From JAJPHT01 sp035526585 (GTDB taxonomy: Archaea; Thermoplasmatota; SW-10-69-26; JACQPN01; JAJPHT01): a stretch of DNA of 20,937 nt. The DNA lies in assembly GCA_035526585.1 (NCBI GenBank), contig DATLCC010000038.1, positions 1-20,937 on the forward strand. The letters are read 5' to 3'. The notes under the pieces were generated by a model. It had not been told where the DNA came from. It saw nothing but the letters and a program-made list of their open reading frames with translations, and ran no database searches. This document shows, piece by piece, positions 1 through 7,558 of the stretch. Positions within the stretch are counted from its first letter, which is position 1. Each line of letters opens with the position of its first letter. Position numbers and translations under genes: made by a program.

Positions 1-75
1 ATCATCTGCGTGAGCGACAACGGGCGCCAGGTCGCGTGCGTCGTCGACCCGTGCGGGACGACGGCGTGCTTTTGA
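1..75 (+). CDS. C-terminal end of an unidentified gene (partial)
   Basis: Frame 1 is open from the first base and ends with TGA at 73-75. It gives a 24-residue tail with three cysteines (CVSDNG..., ACVVDPCGTTACF, counting four Cys in all). The start lies outside the window. The paired cysteines suggest an exported protein with disulfides or a metal-binding tail, but nothing identifies a family. It could also be chance open frame, since only 75 bases are visible. Confidence 0.4.
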   Translation: MICVSDNGRQVACVVDPCGTTACF

Positions 76-164
76 CCAGTCCACGTACTTTGCTTTCCCG
101 GACGCGATTCCCTCCAATGGGTGACAGCTAAGGGCCTATCCGCCCTTCGTGAGGCTGCCCTTCC
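76..164 (+). promoter_or_regulatory. Intergenic segment with a small hairpin
   Basis: The gap before the membrane-protein gene contains AAGGGC (130-135), a six-base loop and GCCCTT (142-147), a perfect 6-bp inverted repeat ending 18 bases before the GTG start. It could be a terminator for the partial upstream ORF or an operator. No clear TATA box is seen, although GCTAAGG at 127-133 lies at a suitable distance. Confidence 0.25.
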
Positions 165-785
165 GTGCGGTTCGGCCGACTTGCGACGGGGCTAGTAACC
201 ATTGGCGCCATCCTCGCGGCCTGGGGATTTGTAAGCCGCCCGACCACGGCCTGCGTTGATGTCGTTGCAGGCGGAATACCATGCCCTGAAGCCTTGATGC
301 CACCTGTTTCGATCGTGGGGATACTCATCGCTCTGATGTCTATCCCAGTCGCTTGGGCGACGCCCCGAGAAGTCCAACTAAGAACCCGAGAACGCCAAAC
401 GGTCATCGTTGCCGCGATCGTTCTGTGGATCGGACTCATGGTTGCAGGACACGACTTAAAGATCGTTGCAACCAACGGCGGGCACTGGCCGAATAGTTGC
501 GGAGTCGAAATGACCGCCGGCGATTCTTGCGCCACGCCGTGGACACCTGAACGCCTCCTGCTAGGGTTGACCGCGCTAGTCGTGACAACCACGGCGGTCT
601 GGGGCAAACGTATGGCGAGAGTTGTTTCGGCAGCCTTTGCGGTCGGGGCCACCGCCTATTGGCTCGCGATGATGCCGGTTGCTACCAATATGTTCGTAGG
701 TGTCGTATTCGTCCTCTGCAGTCTCGTCGCAGTCGCGCTGGCTCCCCGAAATCAGCTTGAGGACTCCCAGCGGGGTTCAAGTTAG
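165..785 (+). CDS. Unidentified multi-pass membrane protein
   Basis: This is a 206-residue protein from a GTG start. I see about six hydrophobic segments, near residues 5-23, 46-66, 80-98, 128-146, 150-168 and 171-193, so it is an integral membrane protein. Two inter-helix loops contain cysteine pairs (residues around 30 and 40, and around 113 and 123) that could form disulfides outside the membrane. No family motif is recognised. Its base composition is lower in GC than the rest of the window (about 52-60 percent in lines I counted), with freer use of A/T-ending codons such as ATA and TTA. The next gene follows after 20 bases on the same strand, so the two may be co-transcribed. The low GC suggests either acquisition from elsewhere or relaxed codon selection. 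It is probably real because hydrophobicity is regular along the whole length. Confidence 0.65.
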   Translation: MRFGRLATGLVTIGAILAAWGFVSRPTTACVDVVAGGIPCPEALMPPVSIVGILIALMSIPVAWATPREVQLRTRERQTVIVAAIVLWIGLMVAGHDLKIVATNGGHWPNSCGVEMTAGDSCATPWTPERLLLGLTALVVTTTAVWGKRMARVVSAAFAVGATAYWLAMMPVATNMFVGVVFVLCSLVAVALAPRNQLEDSQRGSS

Positions 786-805
786 GAACGAGAAAGCTCG
801 CGGCG

Positions 806-1504
806 ATGCGCGTTGAAGTCGCCTTCTTGCTTCTGTCACTCCTGACGGCCACCCTTCCTTCGTCGCATGCTATCCCCATCATTCCCGTAGAGGTGCAGGC
901 TACAGTGTATCAAGCTGCGTCCGGCGTTTGCGTGGGCGAAGCCAACGTGACGGTCGGACCACTGCCGGCAGGTACCCCATTCAACGTGACGTATCATGTC
1001 GATGAAACTTGCCAACTGATCGTCGATTCCGTCGTGCCGCTCAACTATGATACCGGCCAAGAGGCGCCAACGATCGGCCCCAATGTCTCAGAAGTGCTCG
1101 AGCCTGGAACGTTCGTAAGCAGCACGACGCAAGCAAGAGCCTGGGAGGGCTGGGCTCAGCTGTTCGAGGATTCCCCTTGCTGTGTCGGCGACAGCACGAG
1201 TCGCCTGACCGTCCAGTACCAAACTTCAGGCGGGACGGCGACGATGAATTCGGCCCGCGAGAAGTGCACAGCCGGCGGAAGCTGGACCCTGACCGGATGC
1301 AGCATTGGTGTGTTGACAACTCAGGGTGACCCCATGGTAGTCACGGGACGTACGGCGATCAAACTCGACAGTCGCTACGCGCACAATCTCGACGCAACAT
1401 ACAACGGTTATGCATCGAACAGTTACAAGGTTCAGTGCAAGCACGGTACTGACGTTCCGTCGGGCACGTCATGGTCCTGCACAGGCGGCCAGACACCGAA
1501 ATAA
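806..1504 (+). CDS. Unidentified secreted cysteine-containing protein
   Basis: This 232-residue protein starts at ATG 806 with a clear Sec signal peptide: MRVEVAFLLLSLLTATLPS, with probable cleavage after SSHA around residue 22. The mature part is polar and rich in Ser, Thr, Gly and Val, as in beta-sandwich surface proteins. It has about ten cysteines, including adjacent ones (SPCCVGD), and several N-glycosylation sequons (NVT, NVT, NVS). There is no membrane anchor, lipobox or C-terminal sorting signal, so it is probably released or held by partners. It follows the membrane-protein gene by 20 bases and shares that gene's lower GC, so the pair probably has one history. No family is recognised. 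The ORF is trusted because of the signal peptide, the cysteine pattern and a normal stop (TAA at 1502-1504). Confidence 0.65.
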   Translation: MRVEVAFLLLSLLTATLPSSHAIPIIPVEVQATVYQAASGVCVGEANVTVGPLPAGTPFNVTYHVDETCQLIVDSVVPLNYDTGQEAPTIGPNVSEVLEPGTFVSSTTQARAWEGWAQLFEDSPCCVGDSTSRLTVQYQTSGGTATMNSAREKCTAGGSWTLTGCSIGVLTTQGDPMVVTGRTAIKLDSRYAHNLDATYNGYASNSYKVQCKHGTDVPSGTSWSCTGGQTPK

Positions 1505-1691
1505 AGCAGTCCCATCGGCAGGTTGCGAACGCTGCGCCGCTTGCTCACCCGCACTCCCAACCGGGGGCAGAAAGGACATCGGAAACGCCGAAAGGTGCTC
1601 TCGCGGTCCTTTCCCTCCTCTCCGTCCTTTCCGCTCTCGGCTGGGCTTTTGCGACAAGAAACCTCATGTGCTCCCCGCCCGAGTCGCGCCC

Positions 1692-2960
1692 GTGCGCGCC
1701 GGGCCGGCCCTCGCCCTCGTCCTCGCCCTCGCCCTCGCCCTCGCCCCCGCCCTCGCGGCTGCGCAGGCCCCGGGCGGCATGGCGCCGCCTCCCGCCGACA
1801 CCGGCTACGCGGGCGGCCCGATCGACGTGCCGCTCTACGCGCACATCTACGATCTTCTGCAGCCCGTGCCGATCAACACGCAGCCGATGATCGACCTGGA
1901 CCTCGCGCGCGGGTTCGGCTCGCCAAGCGTCGCGGGCGTGGGCCCGCTGGAGACGCCGGCGTCGCTGCGCTTCTACAGCAGCCCCGGCCTCGTCGAATAC
2001 AACCTCACCGAGGACGGCTTCCCGCGCCACCACCCCGAGCGCGGCATCTCGTACGACCTTCAGCTCGACGGGTCGAAGAACGTCATCGGCCACTTCTTCC
2101 TCGGCGTGAAGGCGCTGGACGCGCCGCAGGCGGGGCAGACGGCCGGACCGGAGACGGGCGTCGCGGCGGCGCTCACGGTGCGCATGACGATGCGCACGGG
2201 CGACGACATCGGCGCCGACCTCGACGCGGGCGCCCTCATCGCGCAGGGGCAGACGACGCTCTCGCCCGACAAGTGGCCGGTGAACGGCGCGCCGGTCGAG
2301 TTCGTGGTCGACATGGGCGCGCCGCAGCTCACGAGCATCCCGGGAAACGACTCGTTCAACGTGAAGGTCGAGTGGTTCAACGCGGAAGCGCCCGACGGGA
2401 GCGTCCGCGTCGTGCAGCGCGACTGGGTCGTGCACACGGGCGAGAAGTTCCCCAACCGCGTCGACGTGAGCGTCGCCGCGCCGCTCGCGCTCTACTCGCT
2501 GCGCCCCACGCCGCTCGGGAGCGACGAGGTGAGCATCCACGCCGTCCTCAACAGCCCGTTCGGCAACTACGACGTCGACGTGGGCAACGTCACGATGACG
2601 ATCGAAGGGCCGACGACGCCGAGCGACATCAAGCCGCCCCTCGTCGTGCAGCGCAGCTTCGAGCACAACCACCACTACGAGCCCGTCGAGCTCACGTGGG
2701 TGTGGAACTACCACGCGCAGTCCGCCGCGCCCGGCACATACACCGTGACGGTCACCGCGCCCAACCTGCAGCACACCGCGACCGTGACGAAGACGGCCTC
2801 CTTCGTCGTGCCCGAGTCAGGGCGCGCCGTCGGGTACGACGACACCGGCGCGGTGGTCGCGCCGCAGGGCGAGGCCGCTCCCAACGAGACGCCCGGCTTC
2901 GCGCCCCTTGCGCTTGCGCTTGCCTTTGCGCTGGCCCTCCTCGCGCGCCGAAGGCTTTGA
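1692..2960 (+). CDS. Surface protein with PGF-type C-terminal sorting signal
   Basis: This is a predicted cell-surface protein of 422 residues from GTG 1692. GTG 1668 is an alternative adding eight residues; the open frame extends further upstream but overlaps the preceding gene. The N-terminus is a signal peptide whose core is an Ala-Leu repeat, ending near ALAAAQA. The body is Asp/Pro/Thr-rich beta-type sequence. A stretch near residues 285-380 (NSPFGNYDVDVGNVTMTIEG through TYTVTVTAPN) looks like an immunoglobulin-like fold. The last 25 residues have the tripartite layout of PGF-CTERM archaeosortase substrates: TPGF, then a hydrophobic helix, then ARRRL. In known cases archaeosortase A cleaves at PGF and replaces the tail with a lipid anchor. 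No archaeosortase is in this window. The specific function is unknown. Confidence 0.75.
   Translation: MRAGPALALVLALALALAPALAAAQAPGGMAPPPADTGYAGGPIDVPLYAHIYDLLQPVPINTQPMIDLDLARGFGSPSVAGVGPLETPASLRFYSSPGLVEYNLTEDGFPRHHPERGISYDLQLDGSKNVIGHFFLGVKALDAPQAGQTAGPETGVAAALTVRMTMRTGDDIGADLDAGALIAQGQTTLSPDKWPVNGAPVEFVVDMGAPQLTSIPGNDSFNVKVEWFNAEAPDGSVRVVQRDWVVHTGEKFPNRVDVSVAAPLALYSLRPTPLGSDEVSIHAVLNSPFGNYDVDVGNVTMTIEGPTTPSDIKPPLVVQRSFEHNHHYEPVELTWVWNYHAQSAAPGTYTVTVTAPNLQHTATVTKTASFVVPESGRAVGYDDTGAVVAPQGEAAPNETPGFAPLALALAFALALLARRRL
1707..1754 (+). repeat. Imperfect hexanucleotide repeat GCCCTC inside a signal peptide
   Basis: Eight consecutive six-base units are present. Six read GCCCTC, one GTCCTC and one GCCCCC. 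They are in frame and encode an alternating Ala-Leu core (ALALVLALALALAPAL) of the signal peptide. Gain or loss of a unit keeps the frame and changes the hydrophobic length by two residues. Confidence 0.8.
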
Positions 2961-3099
2961 GACCACGCGACCACGCGGCCACGCGAACGCAACCAGGAAG
3001 TGCGCTTCGTGGATCCGTCGCCGGGCCGCAGGGGCCTCATGGACGAGCGCTGAACACCCTGACCACAAGGCTCATAGCCCCGCGTCCCAGGTCGATGGC

Positions 3100-4164
3100 T
3101 TGTTGCTGCGCGTCGGCCTGGCCTGCATCGTCATCCTCGCCGTCGCCACGGCCGGCTGCACGGGCGGCGTCGGCCGCGCCCTCAAGCTCAACAGCGCCTC
3201 GCTCGAGAACCCCACGTTCGAGCTTTCGCCCGAGAAGGGCGAGAAGGACACGACGTTCCACGTGGACAGCAATGGCCTCGGTGACAAGTACAACGTCACG
3301 TGGGATTGGGGCGACGGCACCCTCACGTACGGCGCCACGTCCGACCACGCGTACGGGTTCACGAACGGCGTCATGACGGTCACGCTCGTGGCCACCGACG
3401 ACGGCGGGACGCAAGGCTTCGCCACGCGCACGCTCACGCTCGGGAACGGCGAGAACAAGGCGCCCACCGTCAACGTGCGCGCGCAGCGCACGTGGATCGA
3501 GGTCGGGAAGACGATCAACCTCACCGCCACGGGCAGCGACGGCGACCGCGACCCGCTCACGTACTTCTGGAGCTACGCGTCCGAGAACGCCCCCGCCGAG
3601 ACGGCGATCGACGGTGCGACGGGCCGAGTGCCCGTGAGCTTCGACGCGCCGGGCAAGTACGACGTGAAGGTGCGCGCCCGCGATCCCAAGGGCGGCGAGG
3701 CGGCGGCGAACGTCACGATCACCGTCTCCACCACGATCCCCTCGACGCGGCTCGATCTCACCTTCAACGGCACCATCCTCCTCGGGACCGGAGGCATCGG
3801 CATCAGCGAGAAGCCGTGGATCCTCGGCCCGCCGGTCCCCGACACGAACCTGGACGCGGTGCGCCACCACTACACGCTCGACTACCCGGCCTTCACGCTC
3901 ATCTTCCTAATGTGGAACGACACGAGCACGCAGGGCGCGATCGACCTCGACCTGGAGCTGCGCGCCTCCAACGGCACGACCGTGTTCAAGAGCGAGACTC
4001 GCGCGCCGGCCGCGCCCTTCGAGTTCAACACGACGCAGCAGCCGCCCGGCGAATACGATATCATCGTGCGCGGCGTCGTCGGCGCCAAGGTGGAGTACAC
4101 GGTGCTCCTCCAGAGCACCCTGCAGATCACGCCCGACCTCGTGGCTGCGGCCGGATCCCGTTGA
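3100..4164 (+). CDS. Lipoprotein with two PKD-like domains and a C-terminal beta domain
   Basis: From TTG 3100 this gives 354 residues beginning MLLRVGLACIVILAVATAGC. Cys20 sits in a lipobox (ATAGC), so the mature protein is probably lipid-anchored on the outer face. TTG 3103 is nearly equivalent. The frame extends upstream to 2908 but overlaps the previous gene and has no ATG or GTG near the signal peptide. Residues about 45-115 form a PKD-type repeat with WDWGDG, followed by a second one (about 117-210, with SDGDRDPLTYFWSY and GKYDVKVRARD). The C-terminal 130 residues, with DLDLELRASNGTTVF and PPGEYDIIVRG, resemble pre-peptidase C-terminal (PPC) beta domains. These modules mediate adhesion or protein contacts, and no catalytic site is seen. 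ATG 3095 lies five bases upstream in another frame and does not continue into this protein. Confidence 0.75.
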   Translation: MLLRVGLACIVILAVATAGCTGGVGRALKLNSASLENPTFELSPEKGEKDTTFHVDSNGLGDKYNVTWDWGDGTLTYGATSDHAYGFTNGVMTVTLVATDDGGTQGFATRTLTLGNGENKAPTVNVRAQRTWIEVGKTINLTATGSDGDRDPLTYFWSYASENAPAETAIDGATGRVPVSFDAPGKYDVKVRARDPKGGEAAANVTITVSTTIPSTRLDLTFNGTILLGTGGIGISEKPWILGPPVPDTNLDAVRHHYTLDYPAFTLIFLMWNDTSTQGAIDLDLELRASNGTTVFKSETRAPAAPFEFNTTQQPPGEYDIIVRGVVGAKVEYTVLLQSTLQITPDLVAAAGSR

Positions 4165-4200
4165 TCGCGGTCGGTCGCCCAGGACCGAGGCGCCGAACCG

Positions 4201-4236
4201 TGCCGAAGCGCCAAATGACCTTTCGGAGCTTCGGCA
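4201..4236 (+). terminator. 9-bp inverted repeat between lipoprotein and transporter genes
   Basis: TGCCGAAGC (4201-4209) and GCTTCGGCA (4228-4236) are perfect inverted repeats separated by 18 bases. It lies 36 bases after the lipoprotein stop and well before the TTAT box at 4297, so a transcription terminator is the simplest reading. There is no T-run after it. Confidence 0.4.
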
Positions 4237-4296
4237 ACGTCCGGTCGCCGCGGCCCTTGTGGCGCCAGTGGCAAAGGGAAACCGCGCCGCCCGACC

Positions 4297-4300
4297 TTAT
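4297..4300 (+). promoter_or_regulatory. TATA-like box for the EamA transporter gene
   Basis: CCTTATC surrounds TTAT at 4297-4300, centred about 27 bases before GTG 4326. This fits a leaderless archaeal transcript starting at or next to the start codon and supports the chosen start. Confidence 0.5.
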
Positions 4301-4325
4301 CTGACCCTGCGAGGTTCGAGGGGAC

Positions 4326-5231
4326 GTGGCCCAGCCGCTGCGCGGAAGGAACCTCGCGCTCCTCCTCTTCCTCGGAGCGATCTGGGGCACCGCGTTCATG
4401 TTCATCTCGCTGGGCGTGGACGTCGGGCGCGCCTTCCACGACGTGCCCGTCCTGTTCGCCGCGTACCGCTTCGACCTCGCGGGCGCCGTCATCCTGCTCG
4501 TGGCCCTGGTGCGGCGCGCGAGGATGCTGCCCACCGCGCCGCGCCAGTGGGCCGCGATCGGCGTCGCGGCCGTGCTGAACGTGGGCGCCTACCATGCGTT
4601 CCTCTTCTGGGGGCAGCGCTACACGACCGAGGTCGTCGCGAGCGTCATCGTGGGCCTCAACCCGATCATCACGACCGTGCTCTCGACCGCGATCCTCTCC
4701 GACGAGCGCGTCGGCTGGCACCAGATCGTCGGGCTCGTCCTCGGCTTTGGCGGTATCGTCGTCCTCGCCGCGCTGAAGGGCGGCTCGCTCCTCGACGCGC
4801 GCGGCCTGGGCGAGCTCATGATCGCGCTCGCGGTCGCCTCGTGGTCCCTGGGAAGCACGCTCGTTCGCCGCACGAAGCACGGCATGGACGTCTTCGCGTT
4901 CACCGCCTGGCAGATGCTCCTGGGCGCGCTCCTGCTCCATCTCTCGTCCCTCGCGGTCGAGCACGGACGCCAGCCCACGTGGGACGCGCCGGGCGTCGTC
5001 TCGCTCGTCTACCTCGCGATCGTCTCCAGCTCGCTGGGCTTCCTCGTCTACTTCACGCTCCTCGAACGCGTGGGCCCGATCCGCTCGAACCTCGTGAGCC
5101 ACATCGCGCCCGTCTTCGCCGCGCTCGCGGGCTTCCTCGTGCTCCACACCGGCTTCGAGTGGCGCGCGCTCCTCGCCTTCGTCCTCATCGCGAGCGGGTT
5201 CCTCCTCGTCGCGCGCCCGACGCGCGCCTGA
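4326..5231 (+). CDS. EamA/DMT-family transporter
   Basis: This 301-residue integral membrane protein has the typical length and ten-helix layout of the EamA (DUF6) branch of the drug/metabolite transporter superfamily. The signature start of helix 1 is ALLLFLGAIWGTAFMFISLG. Each half has five helices; the second repeat begins near residue 158 (LGELMIALAVASWSLGSTLV). The conserved phrases VASVIVGLNPIITTVLS and GPIRSNLVSHIAPVFAALAG fit the family. Members export amino acids, metabolites or drugs across the cytoplasmic membrane by proton exchange, but the substrate cannot be read from sequence. The GTG start is supported by the TTAT box about 27 bases upstream. A small CCGCG-TTT-CGCGG hairpin follows the stop. 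The next gene is an HTH regulator on the same strand, which might control it, but there are 199 bases between. Confidence 0.9.
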   Translation: MAQPLRGRNLALLLFLGAIWGTAFMFISLGVDVGRAFHDVPVLFAAYRFDLAGAVILLVALVRRARMLPTAPRQWAAIGVAAVLNVGAYHAFLFWGQRYTTEVVASVIVGLNPIITTVLSTAILSDERVGWHQIVGLVLGFGGIVVLAALKGGSLLDARGLGELMIALAVASWSLGSTLVRRTKHGMDVFAFTAWQMLLGALLLHLSSLAVEHGRQPTWDAPGVVSLVYLAIVSSSLGFLVYFTLLERVGPIRSNLVSHIAPVFAALAGFLVLHTGFEWRALLAFVLIASGFLLVARPTRA

Positions 5232-5234
5232 GGA

Positions 5235-5371
5235 CCCCGCGTTTCGCGGTATGTCCGATGCATCCGGTGGAACCGGGCCCGGTCGCAGCGCCCGCCGTGA
5301 CACGGCGTGCCCACGAGCGCGCCGCGGGGACGCGACCTGTCCTGTACAATCGGCGCCGCCCCAAGCGGGGC
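5235..5371 (+). terminator. Two hairpins in the gap after the transporter gene
   Basis: CCGCG-TTT-CGCGG occupies 5235-5247, four bases after the transporter stop. GCCCC-AAGC-GGGGC occupies 5358-5371. The first is placed like a terminator. The second lies 60 bases before the regulator's start and could be either a second terminator or an operator. Otherwise I see nothing coding in 5232-5430. Confidence 0.35.
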
Positions 5372-5430
5372 GCGGTCTGCGACGGTCCCAACCGGCAGCA
5401 TGGAAGCAAGGATTATCCATCGTTCAAGCC

Positions 5431-6183
5431 GTGATCGACCGTCGACCGTGTCCTTGCACGATCGATGGCTCTAGGGGGGTCCGACACATCTACCGTGAAG
5501 TCCTGTTCGAGCTCGTCGAAGGGAAGGCCGCCACGCCGCTCTTCCTGGCGCTTTCCTCGGAACGCAACGCGCGCGCCCGTCTCCAGGCCCTCGTGCTCTC
5601 GGATCCAGGCGTAAGCGTCCTGTTCGATTACACCGGGCCGCCGCCCGCTGTCGCGCGCGTCCGCGACGTCCTCCTCACGGGCGACCAGCCCTTCGTGCTC
5701 CACAACGACATCCTGCTCGACACCGAGAAGCACATCCGGTTCGTCGTCACGTGGCGCCGACCTCCCGCCGACGGACGCTTCGGCGTGAGCCTCGAGCACA
5801 TCCTCCTCGACACCGTGGGCGCCGGAGGCCTCCTCTTCGGCCAGGTCGAAGGAGGCGTCATCGCCTACAAGGCCGCCTCGCCCGGCGGCCGCGGCCTGAG
5901 CGAGTTCCTTGCCGCCGCGCAGGCCGCGTTCGGCGCGCGATTCCGCGTGCGCCCCGTCCGGGCGGGCCCGTTCAAGCCCGGATGGGAGATCGACGACGCG
6001 CCCCGCCGCGTGGACCCCGACGAGGAGGCGCTCCTCTCCGCCGCGCTTGCGCAGGGGTACTACGACGAGCCCAAGCGCTGCGGCGTCCGCGAGCTGGGAG
6101 ACGCGCTGGGCGTCTCGAAGAGCGTCGTGGCGCGCCGGCTGCGCGACCTCGAACGGCGCGCGCTCGAGCGCATGGTGAGCTGA
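5431..6183 (+). CDS. HTH_10 (bacterioopsin-activator type) transcription regulator
   Basis: From GTG 5431 this gives 250 residues. The frame is open back to 5251, but the upstream part is low-complexity and does not look coding. The C-terminal about 55 residues are a Bat-type HTH_10 domain: DPDEEALLSAALAQGYYDEP, then ELGDALGVSKSVVARRLRDL, the helix-turn-helix. The phrase GYYDEP before the HTH is typical. The N-terminal about 180 residues (EVLFELVEGKAATPLFLALS onward) are an alpha/beta region that probably senses a ligand or partner, as in many haloarchaeal and thermoplasmatal members. The DNA-binding role is well supported; the target is not known. A TTATCC motif at 5413 lies only about 16 bases before this GTG, so the exact start is uncertain. 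It follows the EamA transporter gene on the same strand. Confidence 0.8.
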   Translation: MIDRRPCPCTIDGSRGVRHIYREVLFELVEGKAATPLFLALSSERNARARLQALVLSDPGVSVLFDYTGPPPAVARVRDVLLTGDQPFVLHNDILLDTEKHIRFVVTWRRPPADGRFGVSLEHILLDTVGAGGLLFGQVEGGVIAYKAASPGGRGLSEFLAAAQAAFGARFRVRPVRAGPFKPGWEIDDAPRRVDPDEEALLSAALAQGYYDEPKRCGVRELGDALGVSKSVVARRLRDLERRALERMVS

Positions 6184-6388
6184 GATCCTCGCACGTGGGA
6201 AAGGAAGCCGCTCCGTTCGCCCATCACTCTTCATCGGGGGTCAGATGCGAAAGTCATCGTCATCGCGGCCGCGAGCATGAGCCCGTGCTGTTCTTCAATG
6301 CTCTTACAGAACAAGGAGGACCCCCGATCCGCGGGTTCGCGTGGTTCCGTCTGAAAGCTTCTTGAGCAGATCGGGCGTCGGGGAGCGC
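6184..6388 (+). promoter_or_regulatory. Intergenic segment with an orphan Shine-Dalgarno-like motif
   Basis: The 205 bases hold no convincing gene. AAGGAGG at 6313-6319 is a perfect ribosome-binding motif, but no ATG, GTG or TTG lies at normal spacing after it. A tiny ORF of 18 codons (ATG 6298) runs across it. The nearest in-frame start for the next gene is GTG 6341, 21 bases on. See the finding for possible meaning. Confidence 0.3.
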
Positions 6389-7006
6389 GTGACCTTCGAG
6401 ACGCTCCCGGTCGTGCACCTCGACGAGGGGCGTTTCCCCGAGTACCCGGACGAGGAGCCCGAGCGCGTGCTCACGAACCTCGCGCGCCGCTTCGGCCGCG
6501 TCGTCATCGTCGACGTCGCCGGCGTGCGCAGGAACGACGCGGACATCGAGTTCCTGCAGCAGGCGGCGCGCAAGCGCGCGGTCTGGGCCGACGCCGGTTC
6601 CCGCTATGCGACGGACGCGATGGACCTCTTCGTCGCGGGCGCCGAGGCCGTGACGGTCCGCTGGGACACGCTCCAGCGCGTCGAGGAGCTGCAGGAAGCC
6701 GCGGACCTCTGCCAATCGGGCACGCTCTTCCTCGCGCTCGAGTTCCCGCACGGCCGGTTCCGCGCGCACCCGCGCGACAAGCGCAGCGCCGAGGAGGTCG
6801 TGCGCCTCGCCGAGTCGATCGGCGTAGGCATCGTCTACGTGCTCGACGCGGGCCACGACGAGGTCGTGCGCGCGTTGCCGGGCTCCGCGACCCCGCGCTA
6901 CGTGCAGGGAGCGCTCACGCCCGACGCGCTGCAGGCGATGGGATTCCAGGGCGCGATGGTCGCGCCCGCGCTCCTGCCCACGGAGGAGGTGGAGAGGGTT
7001 GAGTGA
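6389..7006 (+). CDS. HisA/HisF-related TIM-barrel protein
   Basis: From GTG 6389 this gives 205 residues (MTFETLPVVHLDEG...). GTG 6341 or TTG 6362 would add 16 or 9 residues that do not look conserved. The fold reads as a (beta/alpha)8 barrel of the archaeal family annotated as HisA/HisF-related: strands VVIVDVAGV, AVWADAGS, AVTVRWDTL, TLFLALEF, VGIVYVLDA and the final QGAMVAPALL. True HisA and HisF act in histidine synthesis. No other his gene is here, so a histidine role is not supported, and the family's reaction is not established as far as I know. The last codons overlap the start of the DUF2240 gene by 8 bases, and that gene's ribosome-binding site lies inside this one. The two are therefore translationally coupled. 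Confidence 0.65.
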   Translation: MTFETLPVVHLDEGRFPEYPDEEPERVLTNLARRFGRVVIVDVAGVRRNDADIEFLQQAARKRAVWADAGSRYATDAMDLFVAGAEAVTVRWDTLQRVEELQEAADLCQSGTLFLALEFPHGRFRAHPRDKRSAEEVVRLAESIGVGIVYVLDAGHDEVVRALPGSATPRYVQGALTPDALQAMGFQGAMVAPALLPTEEVERVE

Positions 7007-7490
7007 GCTCGTGCGCGCGATGGCGTTCGCCTTCCGTCGGAAGGGCGCCGAGACGATGGCCGGCACGGAGCTTCGCTATCTCCTCGCCTTCGACCTGCGC
7101 TGGTTCGCGCCCGAGGACGCGAAGCGCGCGGTGCTGCGCGCCATCGAGACCGGCCTCCTGCGCGAGGAAGGCGACGCGTTGCGTCCGAGCTTCGACGTGC
7201 GCGCTGTCGACGTGCCGATGAATTTCCGCCCGACGAGCGCGGCGCTCGAGGAAGAGATCGTCGCGCCGCCCAAGCTGCCCGCGCAGCCGGCGCCCACGGC
7301 GGTCGTTCCGCCAACTCCCGCGGCGCCGGTGGAGCGGGCCGCGGAGGACGAGCGCCGCCGCCGCGGGCTCCTCGTGAGCCTCGATGTCGCGCGCCTGATC
7401 GTGCGGCGCCGCACGGGCGACGACGTGGCCGCGGACGCCGCCGCGCTCGAGGCGCAGCTCCTCAGCGCGGGCGCTCCGGCTCGACCCTGA
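6999..7490 (+). CDS. DUF2240-family archaeal protein
   Basis: This 163-residue protein starts at TTG 6999, a choice supported by a strong ribosome-binding site (GGAGGTGG around 6983-6990) in the end of the preceding gene. Residues 1-80 match the pattern of the euryarchaeal DUF2240 family: AMAFAFRRKGAETMAGTEL, then a short helical unit with FAPEDAKRAVLRAIETGLL, then FDVRAVDVPMNFRP. The first part resembles a winged helix, so nucleic-acid or protein binding is possible, but no function is known to me. Residues about 90-118 are a Pro/Ala-rich linker, followed by a charged C-terminal helix (DERRRRGLLVSLDVARLIVR). It overlaps the HisA/HisF-related gene by 8 bases, which implies co-expression. GTG 7009 or ATG 7018 are later alternatives. 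Confidence 0.7.
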   Translation: MSELVRAMAFAFRRKGAETMAGTELRYLLAFDLRWFAPEDAKRAVLRAIETGLLREEGDALRPSFDVRAVDVPMNFRPTSAALEEEIVAPPKLPAQPAPTAVVPPTPAAPVERAAEDERRRRGLLVSLDVARLIVRRRTGDDVAADAAALEAQLLSAGAPARP

Positions 7491-7530
7491 GAGGAAGGTT
7501 CCACTTCCTTCAACGCGCGGTCCAAAACCG

Positions 7531-7540
7531 CCTTAAGCGG
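7531..7540 (+). promoter_or_regulatory. TATA-like box for the TSNGD-repeat lipoprotein gene
   Basis: CCTTAAGCGG at 7531-7540 has TTAA centred about 25 bases before ATG 7559, and AAAACC lies just upstream where a BRE would sit. The spacing indicates a leaderless transcript. Confidence 0.5.
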
Positions 7541-7558
7541 CCGCCCGGCTGCGAGCGC

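Noticed and set aside
1523..3376. 617-codon open frame on the plus strand
   Set aside because: It is Arg/Pro/Ala-rich and overlaps two proteins with signal peptides and recognisable domains in another frame.
3095..3376. ATG 3095 as start of the PKD lipoprotein
   Set aside because: It lies in another frame and leads to a Ser/Pro/Arg-rich translation. TTG 3100 gives a proper lipoprotein signal peptide.
6389..7006. Authentic HisA of histidine synthesis
   Set aside because: The opening and strand-end residues differ from HisA, and no other histidine genes are nearby. The HisA/HisF-related family is the safer call.
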